A program made the translations under genes and the position numbers. The notes under the pieces were generated by a model. That model was not told where the DNA came from and ran no database searches. It saw nothing but the letters and a program-made list of their open reading frames with translations. Below are positions 42,357 to 50,567 of a stretch of 64,000 bases of DNA, one piece after another (position 1 is the first letter of the stretch; every line of letters begins with the position of its first letter). The stretch lies in assembly GCA_943789445.1 (NCBI GenBank), contig CALSUC010000002.1:62001-126000 (forward strand), given 5' to 3'. This DNA comes from UBA4575 sp002386945. GTDB taxonomy: Bacteria; Pseudomonadota; Gammaproteobacteria; UBA4575.

Positions 42357-42776
42357 ATGGAAGACGGTGATCAAATAATCAAAAAATTCATGTATATGAA
42401 CCGTAAGGCTCCTTACGGCACCATATACGCTTGGGAATCACTAGAGGTCGTGCTAATTGCTGCGGCTTTTGATCAGGATATTAGTTTGGTATTCGCCGAT
42501 GATGGTGTGTATCAGTTAATGGACGGTCAAAACACTGAAGAAGTGGGAATGAAAAACTTCTCTAAAACTTATTCAGCGTTGGGTGATTACGACATTAAGA
42601 AGATCTATATCGAGCAAGAGTCATTAGAAGAACGTGGCCTGAGCTTGGGAGATCTGCAAGACCTAAAATATGAAGACGAAGATGATGACTGGGCAGAAAA
42701 GGATTCTATTATCCTAATTTCTCGCGCAGAACTCGCAAAAGTCATTGACGAACAAGACGTCGTCTTTAGTTTCTAG
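42357..42776 (+). CDS. dsrF: sulfur-relay protein DsrF
   Basis: This 139-aa protein has a DsrF/TusC fold ('DQDISLVFADDGVYQLMDGQNTEEVGMKNF'). It has no conserved catalytic Cys, consistent with its structural role in DsrEFH. It starts behind a strong GGAGG site (42347-42351), 13 bases after dsrE. Confidence 0.94.
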   Translation: MEDGDQIIKKFMYMNRKAPYGTIYAWESLEVVLIAAAFDQDISLVFADDGVYQLMDGQNTEEVGMKNFSKTYSALGDYDIKKIYIEQESLEERGLSLGDLQDLKYEDEDDDWAEKDSIILISRAELAKVIDEQDVVFSF

Positions 42777-42787
42777 GGGATTTTAAG

Positions 42788-43096
42788 ATGTCTATGCTAC
42801 ATACAGTAAACAAGAGCCCATTTGAGCGAAATACCCTCGAGTCCTGCATTGGCCTTGCGGTACCAGGAAGCGCTATTCTTCTAATGGAAGATGGTGTGAT
42901 TGGTGCGATGGCAAATACCAAGCACTCAGAGATGGTTAAAGCGGCGATGGCAAATGTGAAAATTTACGTACTTGGCCCAGATTTAAAAGCGCGTGGGTTG
43001 AGTGAAGGTAATGTCGTTGATGGAATCAGCGTAGTTGGTTATGGCGACTTCGTCGACCTAACTGCAGAACACGCGGCAGTGCAATCTTGGCTATAA
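42788..43096 (+). CDS. dsrH: sulfur-relay protein DsrH
   Basis: This 102-aa protein has the DsrH/TusB fold and a Cys near residue 20 in ESCIGLAVPGSAILLMEDGV, the position conserved in the family. It completes the DsrEFH complex. It ends with 'YGDFVDLTAEHAAVQSWL', the usual C-terminus, and is 46 bases before dsrC. Confidence 0.94.
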   Translation: MSMLHTVNKSPFERNTLESCIGLAVPGSAILLMEDGVIGAMANTKHSEMVKAAMANVKIYVLGPDLKARGLSEGNVVDGISVVGYGDFVDLTAEHAAVQSWL

Positions 43097-43142
43097 ACAG
43101 CTGATTTCTAGCGCTTACAACTCAATATAGGAGAGAACGAAG

Positions 43143-43475
43143 ATGGCAATTGAAGTAGACGGCCAAAGTTACGAAACTGATGAAGAAGGTTACCTAGAAG
43201 ATTTGAACCAATGGCGTCCAGAATTGGGTAGCGCAATGGCGATGGCTGATGGTGCACCTCTTGATGAAAACCACTGGGAAGTTATTAACTTCTTACGTGA
43301 GTACTACGAAGAGTACCAAATTGCTCCTGCAGTTCGTGTACTAACTAAAGCTATCGGTAAGAAGCTTGGTAAAGATAAGGGTACAAGTAAGTATCTTTAT
43401 GAGTTATTCCCTTACGGCCCTGCAAAGCAGGCTTGTAAGTATGCGGGTCTACCAAAGCCAACTGGCTGCGTATAA
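43143..43475 (+). CDS. dsrC: sulfur carrier DsrC with both cysteines
   Basis: This 110-aa protein has the full C-terminal arm with CysB (Cys98 in KQACKY) and CysA (penultimate Cys109 in PTGCV). That makes it a true DsrC able to form the DsrC trisulfide and to carry persulfide sulfur to DsrAB and electrons to DsrMKJOP. The start has an AGGAGAG site. A hairpin follows in the gap to dsrM and could raise dsrC transcript levels above the downstream genes. Confidence 0.98.
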   Translation: MAIEVDGQSYETDEEGYLEDLNQWRPELGSAMAMADGAPLDENHWEVINFLREYYEEYQIAPAVRVLTKAIGKKLGKDKGTSKYLYELFPYGPAKQACKYAGLPKPTGCV

Positions 43476-43492
43476 GTCCGTCTTAATTATCG

Positions 43493-43510
43493 GGTGGGCG
43501 CAAGCCCACC
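43493..43510 (+). other. intercistronic hairpin between dsrC and dsrM
   Basis: A perfect stem GGTGGGC/GCCCACC with a GCAA tetraloop lies 17 bases after the dsrC stop. GNRA-type loops of this kind often stabilise upstream mRNA. No T-tract follows, so read-through into dsrM is expected. Confidence 0.75.
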
Positions 43511-43547
43511 TCGATATTATTTGATAGATATAAAAATTATCCTAAAT

Positions 43548-44270
43548 ATGTCGATATTATTTGCTGTTTTATTCTACTTTGCGACTGCAGTTCTTGTTCT
43601 CGGAGTGGGATCACGCATCCGAAAATACGCGAAAACTCCCGCGCCTCTAAAAATTCCAACAACGCCTGCGCCAACTACGCGCCGTGGTGTTGTCTTCCGT
43701 ATGATTAAAGAGCTGACTATCTTTGAAAGCTTGTTTAAATCAAATAAGTGGATCTGGCTATTTGGCTGGCTTTTCCATATGGGCATGTTATTAGTGCTGC
43801 TGCGCCATCTACGCTACTTCACAGACCCTGTTTGGTCGTGGGTGGTGTTTGTTCAGCCGTTTGGTAAATATGCATCGATAGCGATGCTACTAGGCCTAAT
43901 CGGCCTCTTGGTCCGACGTATTGTTGTTGACCGTGTGCGATATATTTCTGCACCTTCTGATTTCTTGATGTTAGGACTGTTATTAGTGATTGGTGGAACT
44001 GGTGCGATGATGAGCTTTGTCACAAGTGCTGACATTATCTCTCTCAAGTCTTATCTGCTCGGCCTGATGGTATTCGACATTCGTTACTTGCCGAATGACC
44101 CTATTTTGTTAGTGCATTTGGCATCAGTCGCTATTCTGATGATCATTTTCCCTATTTCTAAGCTGCTACATGCGCCGGGTATTTTCTTTAGCCCGACACG
44201 TAACCAAGTGGATAATCCACGTGAGCGTCGCCATGTTTCTGCATGGGCTATTAAGTTAGAACAGAAATAA
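43548..44270 (+). CDS. dsrM: DsrM, membrane cytochrome b subunit of DsrMKJOP
   Basis: This protein has 240 aa from the ATG at 43548; the upstream GTG at 43494 falls in the hairpin and is unlikely. It has five to six transmembrane segments and the NarI-like layout with conserved His residues in WLFHMGMLLVLLRHLRYF and the C-terminal 'HLASVAILMIIFPISKLLHAP', candidate haem b ligands. With DsrK it exchanges electrons between the quinone pool and the DsrC trisulfide at the membrane. The ribosome site is weak, fitting lower expression than dsrC. Confidence 0.92.
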   Translation: MSILFAVLFYFATAVLVLGVGSRIRKYAKTPAPLKIPTTPAPTTRRGVVFRMIKELTIFESLFKSNKWIWLFGWLFHMGMLLVLLRHLRYFTDPVWSWVVFVQPFGKYASIAMLLGLIGLLVRRIVVDRVRYISAPSDFLMLGLLLVIGGTGAMMSFVTSADIISLKSYLLGLMVFDIRYLPNDPILLVHLASVAILMIIFPISKLLHAPGIFFSPTRNQVDNPRERRHVSAWAIKLEQK

Positions 44271-44286
44271 GAGCAAGGAGCAGATA

Positions 44287-45834
44287 ATGGCCAAAGTTGA
44301 TTATGAAATTCCAGAGCTAAAGGAATACCCAGTTATTCCTAAGCTAAAGAAAGATGCGATGGCGCATAGTGCCCCATACGTTGCGAAGGAAAAGTTTCAA
44401 ACCCCATTGGGTTATGCCGGCGAGTTAGTCGATAACTGGCAGGAAGTGGCTATTGCTAAAATGGGTGAGTTGACGAATAAGTATCGTTCACTCTCAGTGT
44501 TCCTAGATTCATGTGTGAAATGTGGCGCCTGTACTGATAAGTGTCATTACTATCTAGGCACCACTGACCCTAAAAACATGCCGGTTGCACGCCAAGATTT
44601 GTTCCGTAATGTTTACCGCCGCTACTTCACACTGGCGGGTAAGTTAGTGCCTAAGTTAGTTGGTGCGCAGGACTTAACAGAAGAAGTATTAGACGATTGG
44701 TACACTTATTTTCATCAGTGTTCACAATGCCGTCGTTGTTCCGTTTACTGCCCATATGGCATTGATACCGCAGAGATCTCAATGGCTGCGCGTGAAGTCA
44801 TGGCGACCGTAGGTAAAGGACAAAAATACTGTAACGAAATTATTGGTAAGGCACAGACATTAGGTAATAACTTAGGTCTGCCTGAGCCAGCGTTAGCTGA
44901 CACATTAGAAGGTTTAGAGGAAGACGTTGAAGAAGAAACTGGCGTTGCTGTTAAATTCCCGCTAGATAAAAAAGGCTGTGATGTTTTATTGATCACGCCG
45001 TCTGCTGACTTCTTCGCAGAACCCCATGTTGATGGTTTGATTGGCTATGCCAAGGTCTTTCATGAGTCAGGTGTCTCATGGACGATGAGTTCTTATGCTA
45101 GTGAAGCAGCTAACTTTGGTATGTTCATCGGTAGTTACGAGAACATGCGTAAATTGGCTTTGCGTATTCGTGAGGCAGCCATCGAACTTGGTTGTAAGCG
45201 TATTGTATTTGGTGAGTGTGGTCATGCATGGCGTGTGGCTTACAGTTTCTTGAATACCTTAGCTGGCCCATTTGATTTCCTAGATCCAGCCTATCCGGTG
45301 CCACAGCATATTTGTGAGTTCACCCATGACTTGATCAGTAAAGATAAGCTTAATTTCGATAAGTCAGAAAATGATCATATGACACTGACTTTTCATGATT
45401 CTTGTAACGTCGCACGTGCTTCACGCATGGGTGATGAGGCCGGTGGTCAGTTCACCTTGCCACGCGATATTATCAACGCGACATGTAATAACTTCTATGA
45501 CATGCCAAAGCATGCCATTAAAGAAGGAACTTACTGCTGTGGCGGTGGTGGTGGCTTACTCACTGACGACCTGATGGAACTGCGTGTTAAAGGTGCACTT
45601 CCACGTATGGAAGCACTGAAGAACGTCACTGAGAATAACGGCGTAACACATATGGCAGCGATCTGTGCGATCTGTAAGAGCCAGTTCAGCAAGGTATTAC
45701 CGTATTACGGTTTTGAAATGGATCAGATTGTCAGCGTGCACCAATTGGTAAGTAACGCGATTATCCTGACCAAAGATGAAGATAGTGTGACTGATAACGA
45801 AGCTGAAGCCGATGATGCGGTAGCAGTAGCGTAA
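44287..45834 (+). CDS. dsrK: DsrK, heterodisulfide reductase-like Fe-S subunit
   Basis: This 515-aa cytoplasmic-face protein has two [4Fe-4S] motifs (CVKCGACTDKCHY at about 77-89 and CSQCRRCSVYCPYG) and a C-terminal CCG region. FGECGHAW, FHDSCNVARA and YCCGGGGG supply the cysteines of the catalytic cluster that handles the DsrC trisulfide. It is the HdrD-type partner of DsrM. A 152-base structured gap follows before dsrL. Confidence 0.96.
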   Translation: MAKVDYEIPELKEYPVIPKLKKDAMAHSAPYVAKEKFQTPLGYAGELVDNWQEVAIAKMGELTNKYRSLSVFLDSCVKCGACTDKCHYYLGTTDPKNMPVARQDLFRNVYRRYFTLAGKLVPKLVGAQDLTEEVLDDWYTYFHQCSQCRRCSVYCPYGIDTAEISMAAREVMATVGKGQKYCNEIIGKAQTLGNNLGLPEPALADTLEGLEEDVEEETGVAVKFPLDKKGCDVLLITPSADFFAEPHVDGLIGYAKVFHESGVSWTMSSYASEAANFGMFIGSYENMRKLALRIREAAIELGCKRIVFGECGHAWRVAYSFLNTLAGPFDFLDPAYPVPQHICEFTHDLISKDKLNFDKSENDHMTLTFHDSCNVARASRMGDEAGGQFTLPRDIINATCNNFYDMPKHAIKEGTYCCGGGGGLLTDDLMELRVKGALPRMEALKNVTENNGVTHMAAICAICKSQFSKVLPYYGFEMDQIVSVHQLVSNAIILTKDEDSVTDNEAEADDAVAVA

Positions 45835-45865
45835 TCAATTTGTACTAAGTATTTAATTTATAAGG

Positions 45866-45940
45866 GGCGCAACGATAGCCAAGCAAAGTAGAACCGGGGA
45901 CATTTGGGGAAATAATTCCCACCTGATCCGGGCTTGCGCT
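45866..45940 (+). ncRNA. possible structured RNA element between dsrK and dsrL
   Basis: Nested complementary segments suggest a folded element: GCGCAA (45867-45872) with TTGCGC (45934-45939), then CCGG (45894-45897) with CCGG (45928-45931), then GGGAA with TTCCC around an ATAA loop. It lies just upstream of the dsrL ribosome site (AGGAG near 45976). I do not recognise a known riboswitch class; it may control dsrL expression or only be a chance fold. Confidence 0.4.
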
Positions 45941-45986
45941 AACGAAGTGACCCAACTTATTTAAGAGTTTTAATAGGAGCATTATT

Positions 45987-47939
45987 ATGGCTACGTCTAA
46001 AGATGAAATGTCTTATAACTTAACGTTTCGTAAGTACGAAGAAGGCGATCACACCTGGGGTAACTACGGAGATCAAATCTTCGCAGAAGATACCTCACAC
46101 AAGTGTCCGACCTACGTACACCGTACGCCACCTTGTCAGGGCAGCTGCCCGTCAGGCGAAGATATTCGTGGTTGGTTAGACATCGTTCGTGGTGTGGAAA
46201 ACCCACCAACAGATATGTCTATGCAAGAATATGCATTCCGTCGCTCTACCGATGCTAACCCGTTCCCATCAATGATGGGTCGAGTCTGTCCAGCGCCTTG
46301 CCAAGAAGGTTGTAACCGTAACAACGTTGAAGATTTTGTTGGTATTAATGCGGTCGAGCAATACATTGGTGACACGGCGAAGACTGAAAACTTCCAATTT
46401 GATGCAGCACCAGCACTGTCTGGTAAGCGCATAGCAATTATTGGTGGTGGCCCAGCCGGTCTAGCAGCAGCATTCCAACTCCGTAAGAAAGGCCATGCCA
46501 GTACCATCTTTGATGATCATGATGAGTTAGGCGGTATGTTCCGTTACGGCATCCCTGGTTACCGTACACCACGTGATGTGCTTGACCATGAGATCCAGCG
46601 CATTATCAATCTAGGTGATATCGAGACCCGTATGAATACACGTGTTGGTCGCGATGTATCGATGGATGATGTCGAGAAAGAATTTGATGCGGTTATTTGG
46701 GCATTAGGTTGCCAATCTGGTCGTAGCTTACCTGTACCAAACGGTGATGCACCAAACTGTGTCTCTGGTGTTAAATTCTTAGAAGCCTTTAATAAAGGTC
46801 TTCTAAAAGTAGCCGCTGACCGCGTTGTTTGTGTCGGTGGTGGTGATACCTCAATTGACGTTGTATCGGTAGCGCGTCGTCTAGGTAAGATTGATAAATT
46901 AGAAGCTGAGCAAGCACCTGAGTTTGTTATCGGTGGTTATGTCGCTCATGACGCAGCCTTCGCTGCTGCTCGTGAAGGTGCTGAAGTCACACTGACGTCA
47001 CTTTTCCAACGCGCTGAAATGACAGCTGCTGAGTGGGAAGTTCACGAAGCGGTACATGAAGGTGTTCGCATCGATAACGGTGTGATGCCGGTTGAAGTTA
47101 TTGTTAACGCTGAAGGTCGTGCAACAGCATTGCGCATGGCGAAGTGTGAATTAGAAGGCGGTCGTCCAACGCCAGTTGCCGGTACTGAATACGACATCGA
47201 ATGTGATTTGATCGTATCAGCGATTGGTCAAGGTGGTGACTTAGAAGGCCTAGAAGGTATGGATAATGGTCGCGGTCTAATCGACGCAGACAAGCATTAC
47301 CAAGTGCCAGAAAAAGAAGGTCACTTCGTATGTGGTGACATCATTCGTCCACACTTATTAACTACAGCGATTGGCCAAGCCTCTATCTGTGCCGACAGTG
47401 TTGATCACTACCTTGCTGAAAGTGAGATGGCTAAGCGTCCTAAAGTTGACGTTCATCACTTCAGTCTACTATCTAAGTTACAAGAAACTGGACTAGAGCC
47501 AGGCGGTTACGAAAGTGGCGCGCATCACGGTACTGATTCAGCAGAATACTCAGTACATAACTATGAAGATCGCTCAGCACAAGAAGTGATTGCTTCAGAT
47601 CGTTTGTACTTGGCGCATTTTGATTACACACCACGTGGTCAACGCGACACAGAAGTGCCTGATTCAGAAACTGTACTAGGTCACTTTGAAGAGCGTGTGA
47701 TTGGCTTTAGTGAGGCGGAAGCTGTTGAAGAAGCTAAGCGTTGCATGAGTTGTGGTATGTGTTTTGAATGTGATAACTGTGTCATCTACTGCCCACAAGA
47801 CGCTGTTTTCCGAGTGAGCAAAGATAAGAAGACCACGGGTCGTTATGTCGATACTGACTACGCGAAATGTATTGGTTGCCACATTTGTGCTGATGTTTGC
47901 CCTACAGGCTACATCGATATGGCGCTAGGTGATCACTAA
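45987..47939 (+). CDS. dsrL: DsrL, NAD(P)H:acceptor oxidoreductase of the oxidative Dsr pathway
   Basis: This is a 650-aa iron-sulfur flavoprotein resembling the small subunit of glutamate synthase. It has N-terminal cluster cysteines (CQGSCPSGEDIRGW, CPAPCQEGCNR), an FAD-binding GGGPAGLAAAF near 155, an NAD(P)-binding CVGGGDTSIDVVSVARR near 275, and a C-terminal ferredoxin domain (CMSCGMCFECDNCVIYCP, CIGCHICADVCP). It takes electrons from DsrAB during sulfur oxidation and reduces NAD+. Its presence, with dsrEFH, marks this as a sulfur-oxidising operon. A strong AGGAG site precedes the ATG. Confidence 0.97.
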   Translation: MATSKDEMSYNLTFRKYEEGDHTWGNYGDQIFAEDTSHKCPTYVHRTPPCQGSCPSGEDIRGWLDIVRGVENPPTDMSMQEYAFRRSTDANPFPSMMGRVCPAPCQEGCNRNNVEDFVGINAVEQYIGDTAKTENFQFDAAPALSGKRIAIIGGGPAGLAAAFQLRKKGHASTIFDDHDELGGMFRYGIPGYRTPRDVLDHEIQRIINLGDIETRMNTRVGRDVSMDDVEKEFDAVIWALGCQSGRSLPVPNGDAPNCVSGVKFLEAFNKGLLKVAADRVVCVGGGDTSIDVVSVARRLGKIDKLEAEQAPEFVIGGYVAHDAAFAAAREGAEVTLTSLFQRAEMTAAEWEVHEAVHEGVRIDNGVMPVEVIVNAEGRATALRMAKCELEGGRPTPVAGTEYDIECDLIVSAIGQGGDLEGLEGMDNGRGLIDADKHYQVPEKEGHFVCGDIIRPHLLTTAIGQASICADSVDHYLAESEMAKRPKVDVHHFSLLSKLQETGLEPGGYESGAHHGTDSAEYSVHNYEDRSAQEVIASDRLYLAHFDYTPRGQRDTEVPDSETVLGHFEERVIGFSEAEAVEEAKRCMSCGMCFECDNCVIYCPQDAVFRVSKDKKTTGRYVDTDYAKCIGCHICADVCPTGYIDMALGDH

Positions 47940-47984
47940 GCAACCCTGACGCTAGACGTACAGTAGTAGAAGTAAACGACTATT

Positions 47985-48476
47985 ATGAGAATACTCTTGC
48001 CAAAGTTAGCTGTAATCAAGCATAGCCTTGCTCTTATCCTGGTTTTAATACTAGGTATGAGCTCGGTGTATGCGGTTGATGAACACGCAATCAACGTTCC
48101 AGCACCGAAAGGTGAGGAATGTGTTGAAGATGCAAAATGGATGCGTGTTAATCACTTTAAGACCGTATTAAATCATCGTGATGATACGGTTATACGTGGT
48201 ATTCGTACGACAAAGCACAGCTTGAAGAACTGCATTGATTGTCATATTACGCCGAATGAAACAGGTGACTATGCACGCTATTCTAATAGTGAAGAGCATT
48301 TCTGTGCGTCTTGTCATACCACTGCAGCGGTCACTATCGATTGCTTTAGCTGTCATGCCGATCGTCCAGAGCATGTCATACGTGCAGCACGTCAACAGAG
48401 TCAACTTGAAGCCCTTAAGGAAAACTCAGTTCACGTCAGCGCAACCGAATTAATTCTCAACACACCACAGCCGTAA
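47985..48476 (+). CDS. dsrJ: DsrJ, periplasmic triheme cytochrome c
   Basis: This 163-aa protein has an uncleaved or cleavable signal sequence (about 12-30) and three CxxCH haem motifs: CIDCH, CASCH and CFSCH. It sits on the periplasmic side of DsrMKJOP; one haem in DsrJ is known from A. vinosum to have a cysteine ligand. Its stop overlaps the dsrO start (TAATG). Confidence 0.95.
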   Translation: MRILLPKLAVIKHSLALILVLILGMSSVYAVDEHAINVPAPKGEECVEDAKWMRVNHFKTVLNHRDDTVIRGIRTTKHSLKNCIDCHITPNETGDYARYSNSEEHFCASCHTTAAVTIDCFSCHADRPEHVIRAARQQSQLEALKENSVHVSATELILNTPQP

Positions 48477-49268
48477 TGAATCAGATGAATAAGAAGTACG
48501 CACTTCTGAGTAAGTCAGAGCAAGATGTAAGCCAAGGTGTAGATAAAGGTAAGCGTACATTTATTGGCGGGCTTGTCGGTGCCAGTGGCCTTGCAGTCGC
48601 ACCAGGCGTCATGCTTTATCAAACAGCATCTGCAAAACCAGTAGAACAAGCTGTCAGTAACGCAGTGCGTTGGGGCATGCTCGTTAATGTGAATCAATGT
48701 GCAGAAGATTGTGATGACTGTGTCACCGCCTGTAATGATGAACACGGGTCTATGGCCTAAAGAAGGTTCGACTACTGACTCGCAATGGATTCGTAAGTTG
48801 ACAGTGAAAGATCCAAGCACAGGTAATGCCAAATCATTGCCGATGATGTGCCAACACTGTGAGAATCCACCCTGTGTTGATGTTTGCCCAACAGGTGCAT
48901 CGTTTAAACGTGAAGACGGTATCGTCTTGGTCAATATGCACACCTGTATCGGTTGTCGTTACTGCATGATGGCCTGCCCATATAAGGCACGTTCATTTGT
49001 TCACGAAACCTTAGAAAACCAATTGCCAGATTCGCCGCGCGGTAAGGGCTGTGTTGAAAGCTGTAATATGTGTGTGAATAAGATTGATGCTGGTGATAAC
49101 ACCACTGCCTGTGCTGAAGCGTGTTCTAAGGCAGGCCATGAAGCCATCACTTTTGGTGATCTAAATGATCCAGAGAGTGATATTTCGACGCAACTTAAAG
49201 CCCATGGCGGTAACCAGATCCGTGCCGATCTTGGACTAAATACCGGCGTTCGCTACCAGGGACTATAA
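48476..49268 (+). pseudogene. dsrO: DsrO, periplasmic ferredoxin-like subunit, with a +1 frameshift
   Basis: The gene is read in two frames. 48476-48760 gives the N-terminus (a Tat-like signal with KRTFIGG, then VNQCAEDCDDCVTACNDEHG), and frame-shifted sequence from about 48750 to 49268 gives LWPKEGS and the remaining cluster motifs (CQHCENPPCVDVCPTG, CIGCRYCMMACPYKA, CVESCNMCVNK). Removing one base in GGGT (48746-48749) restores the usual '...DEHGLWPKEG...'. The protein, if restored, carries about four [4Fe-4S] clusters and links DsrJ to DsrP. The break may be a real mutation, a sequencing error or, less likely, programmed frameshifting. The signal has Lys-Arg instead of Arg-Arg. Confidence 0.9.
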
Positions 49269-49270
49269 GC

Positions 49271-50473
49271 ATGGATACCCTCAGATACGGCGCGATTGAA
49301 GCGCGTTCTCCTAAATATTGGGCCCTATTAATCGGCCTTGGTCTGGTTGCTATGATTGGCGTGCTATCGGCACACCATATGGAAGTTGAAGGTCATGTCA
49401 TTAGTGGCATGAACAACCAAATCGTATGGGGCATGCCTCATGTGTTTGCAGTATTTCTTATTGTCGCCGCTTCTGGTGCACTCAACGTGGCCTCTATTGC
49501 CTCAGTATTTGGTAAGACTGAATACAAGCCCTTGGGCCGTTTGTCAGCGCTGCTAGCGATCGCGCTATTGGCCGGTGGTCTAGCGGTGCTGGTACTCGAC
49601 TTGGGTCGTCCTGACCGCCTTATTGTCGCTATGACCACGTATAACTTTAAGTCGATCTTTGCCTGGAATATTCTGCTCTATACCGGTTTCTTTGCCATAG
49701 TCGGTTTCTACATGTGGTGCATGATGGATCACGCGATGCAGAAATTCAGTAAACAAGCGGGTCTCTTTGCATTTATCTGGCGACTGGTGCTAACGACTGG
49801 TACCGGTTCGATTTTTGGTTTCTTGGTCGCACGTAGTGCTTATGATACGGCGATGTTGGCACCGATGTTTATCATGATGTCGTTCGCTATCGGTCTGGCT
49901 TTTTACATTATCGTCATGCTGGCTAGTTACCAATGGAGCGAACGCCCGATCGGTGACCTGATCGTTAACCGTATGCGGAACCTGTTAGGTATCTTTATCG
50001 CCGCAGTGATGTACTTTGTAGCGGTCTATCACGTGACTAACCTGTATGCGACAGAACATCATGCCGTAGAGAAATTCCTTCTAGTAGACGGTGGTATCTT
50101 TACGCAGCTATTTTGGTATGTGCAGATCTTACTCGGTGGCATAGTGCCCCTAGCCTTGATCTATGCACCGCAAACACGCAACTGTAGACGTTCATTATTG
50201 GCAGCCTGTGCACTCGTATTGATTGGTGGCATGGCACATATCTATATCATTATTGTTGGTGGCCAAGCGTTTCCAATGGAGATGTTCCCAGGAATGGAAG
50301 TCAGCAGTAGCTTCTTTGATGGTGAGGTGAGTGCTTACACCCCGAGTCTGTGGGAGATCCTGTTAGGCTTTGGTGGTATCGCCATCACCTTGTTGTTGGT
50401 GACGGTAGGCGTAGCCATTCTAGACTTCTTACCTGAGAGTCTAGCCGACAATATCGTTAGCTATAAGAAGTAA
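49271..50473 (+). CDS. dsrP: DsrP, NrfD-family membrane subunit
   Basis: This 400-aa protein has about ten transmembrane helices and no cofactor motifs, as in NrfD/PsrC. It exchanges electrons between quinol and the periplasmic DsrJO subunits. It starts 2 bases after the dsrO stop and ends the main dsr operon; a strong terminator lies 29 bases downstream. Confidence 0.95.
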   Translation: MDTLRYGAIEARSPKYWALLIGLGLVAMIGVLSAHHMEVEGHVISGMNNQIVWGMPHVFAVFLIVAASGALNVASIASVFGKTEYKPLGRLSALLAIALLAGGLAVLVLDLGRPDRLIVAMTTYNFKSIFAWNILLYTGFFAIVGFYMWCMMDHAMQKFSKQAGLFAFIWRLVLTTGTGSIFGFLVARSAYDTAMLAPMFIMMSFAIGLAFYIIVMLASYQWSERPIGDLIVNRMRNLLGIFIAAVMYFVAVYHVTNLYATEHHAVEKFLLVDGGIFTQLFWYVQILLGGIVPLALIYAPQTRNCRRSLLAACALVLIGGMAHIYIIIVGGQAFPMEMFPGMEVSSSFFDGEVSAYTPSLWEILLGFGGIAITLLLVTVGVAILDFLPESLADNIVSYKK

Positions 50474-50501
50474 GACGACCCTCGGTACTTAAGATTTGGT
50501 C

Positions 50502-50542
50502 AAAAAAAGCGGACTCTGATTAATTCAGAGTCCGCTTTTTTT
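50502..50542. terminator. bidirectional terminator ending the dsr operon
   Basis: A long perfect stem (GCGGACTCTGA pairing with TCAGAGTCCGC) with A- and T-runs on both sides separates dsrP from the converging isocitrate dehydrogenase gene. Confidence 0.95.
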
Positions 50543-50567
50543 ATGCCTATGATTTAATCAATGCTTT

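Noticed and set aside
41951..43475. tusBCD/tusE genes of tRNA thiolation
   Set aside because: The three relay genes are between dsrB and a DsrC with both cysteines; they are dsrEFH, not tus genes.
46136..46507. 123-aa frame antisense to dsrL
   Set aside because: It falls within the FAD region of dsrL and has no ribosome site; a shadow frame.
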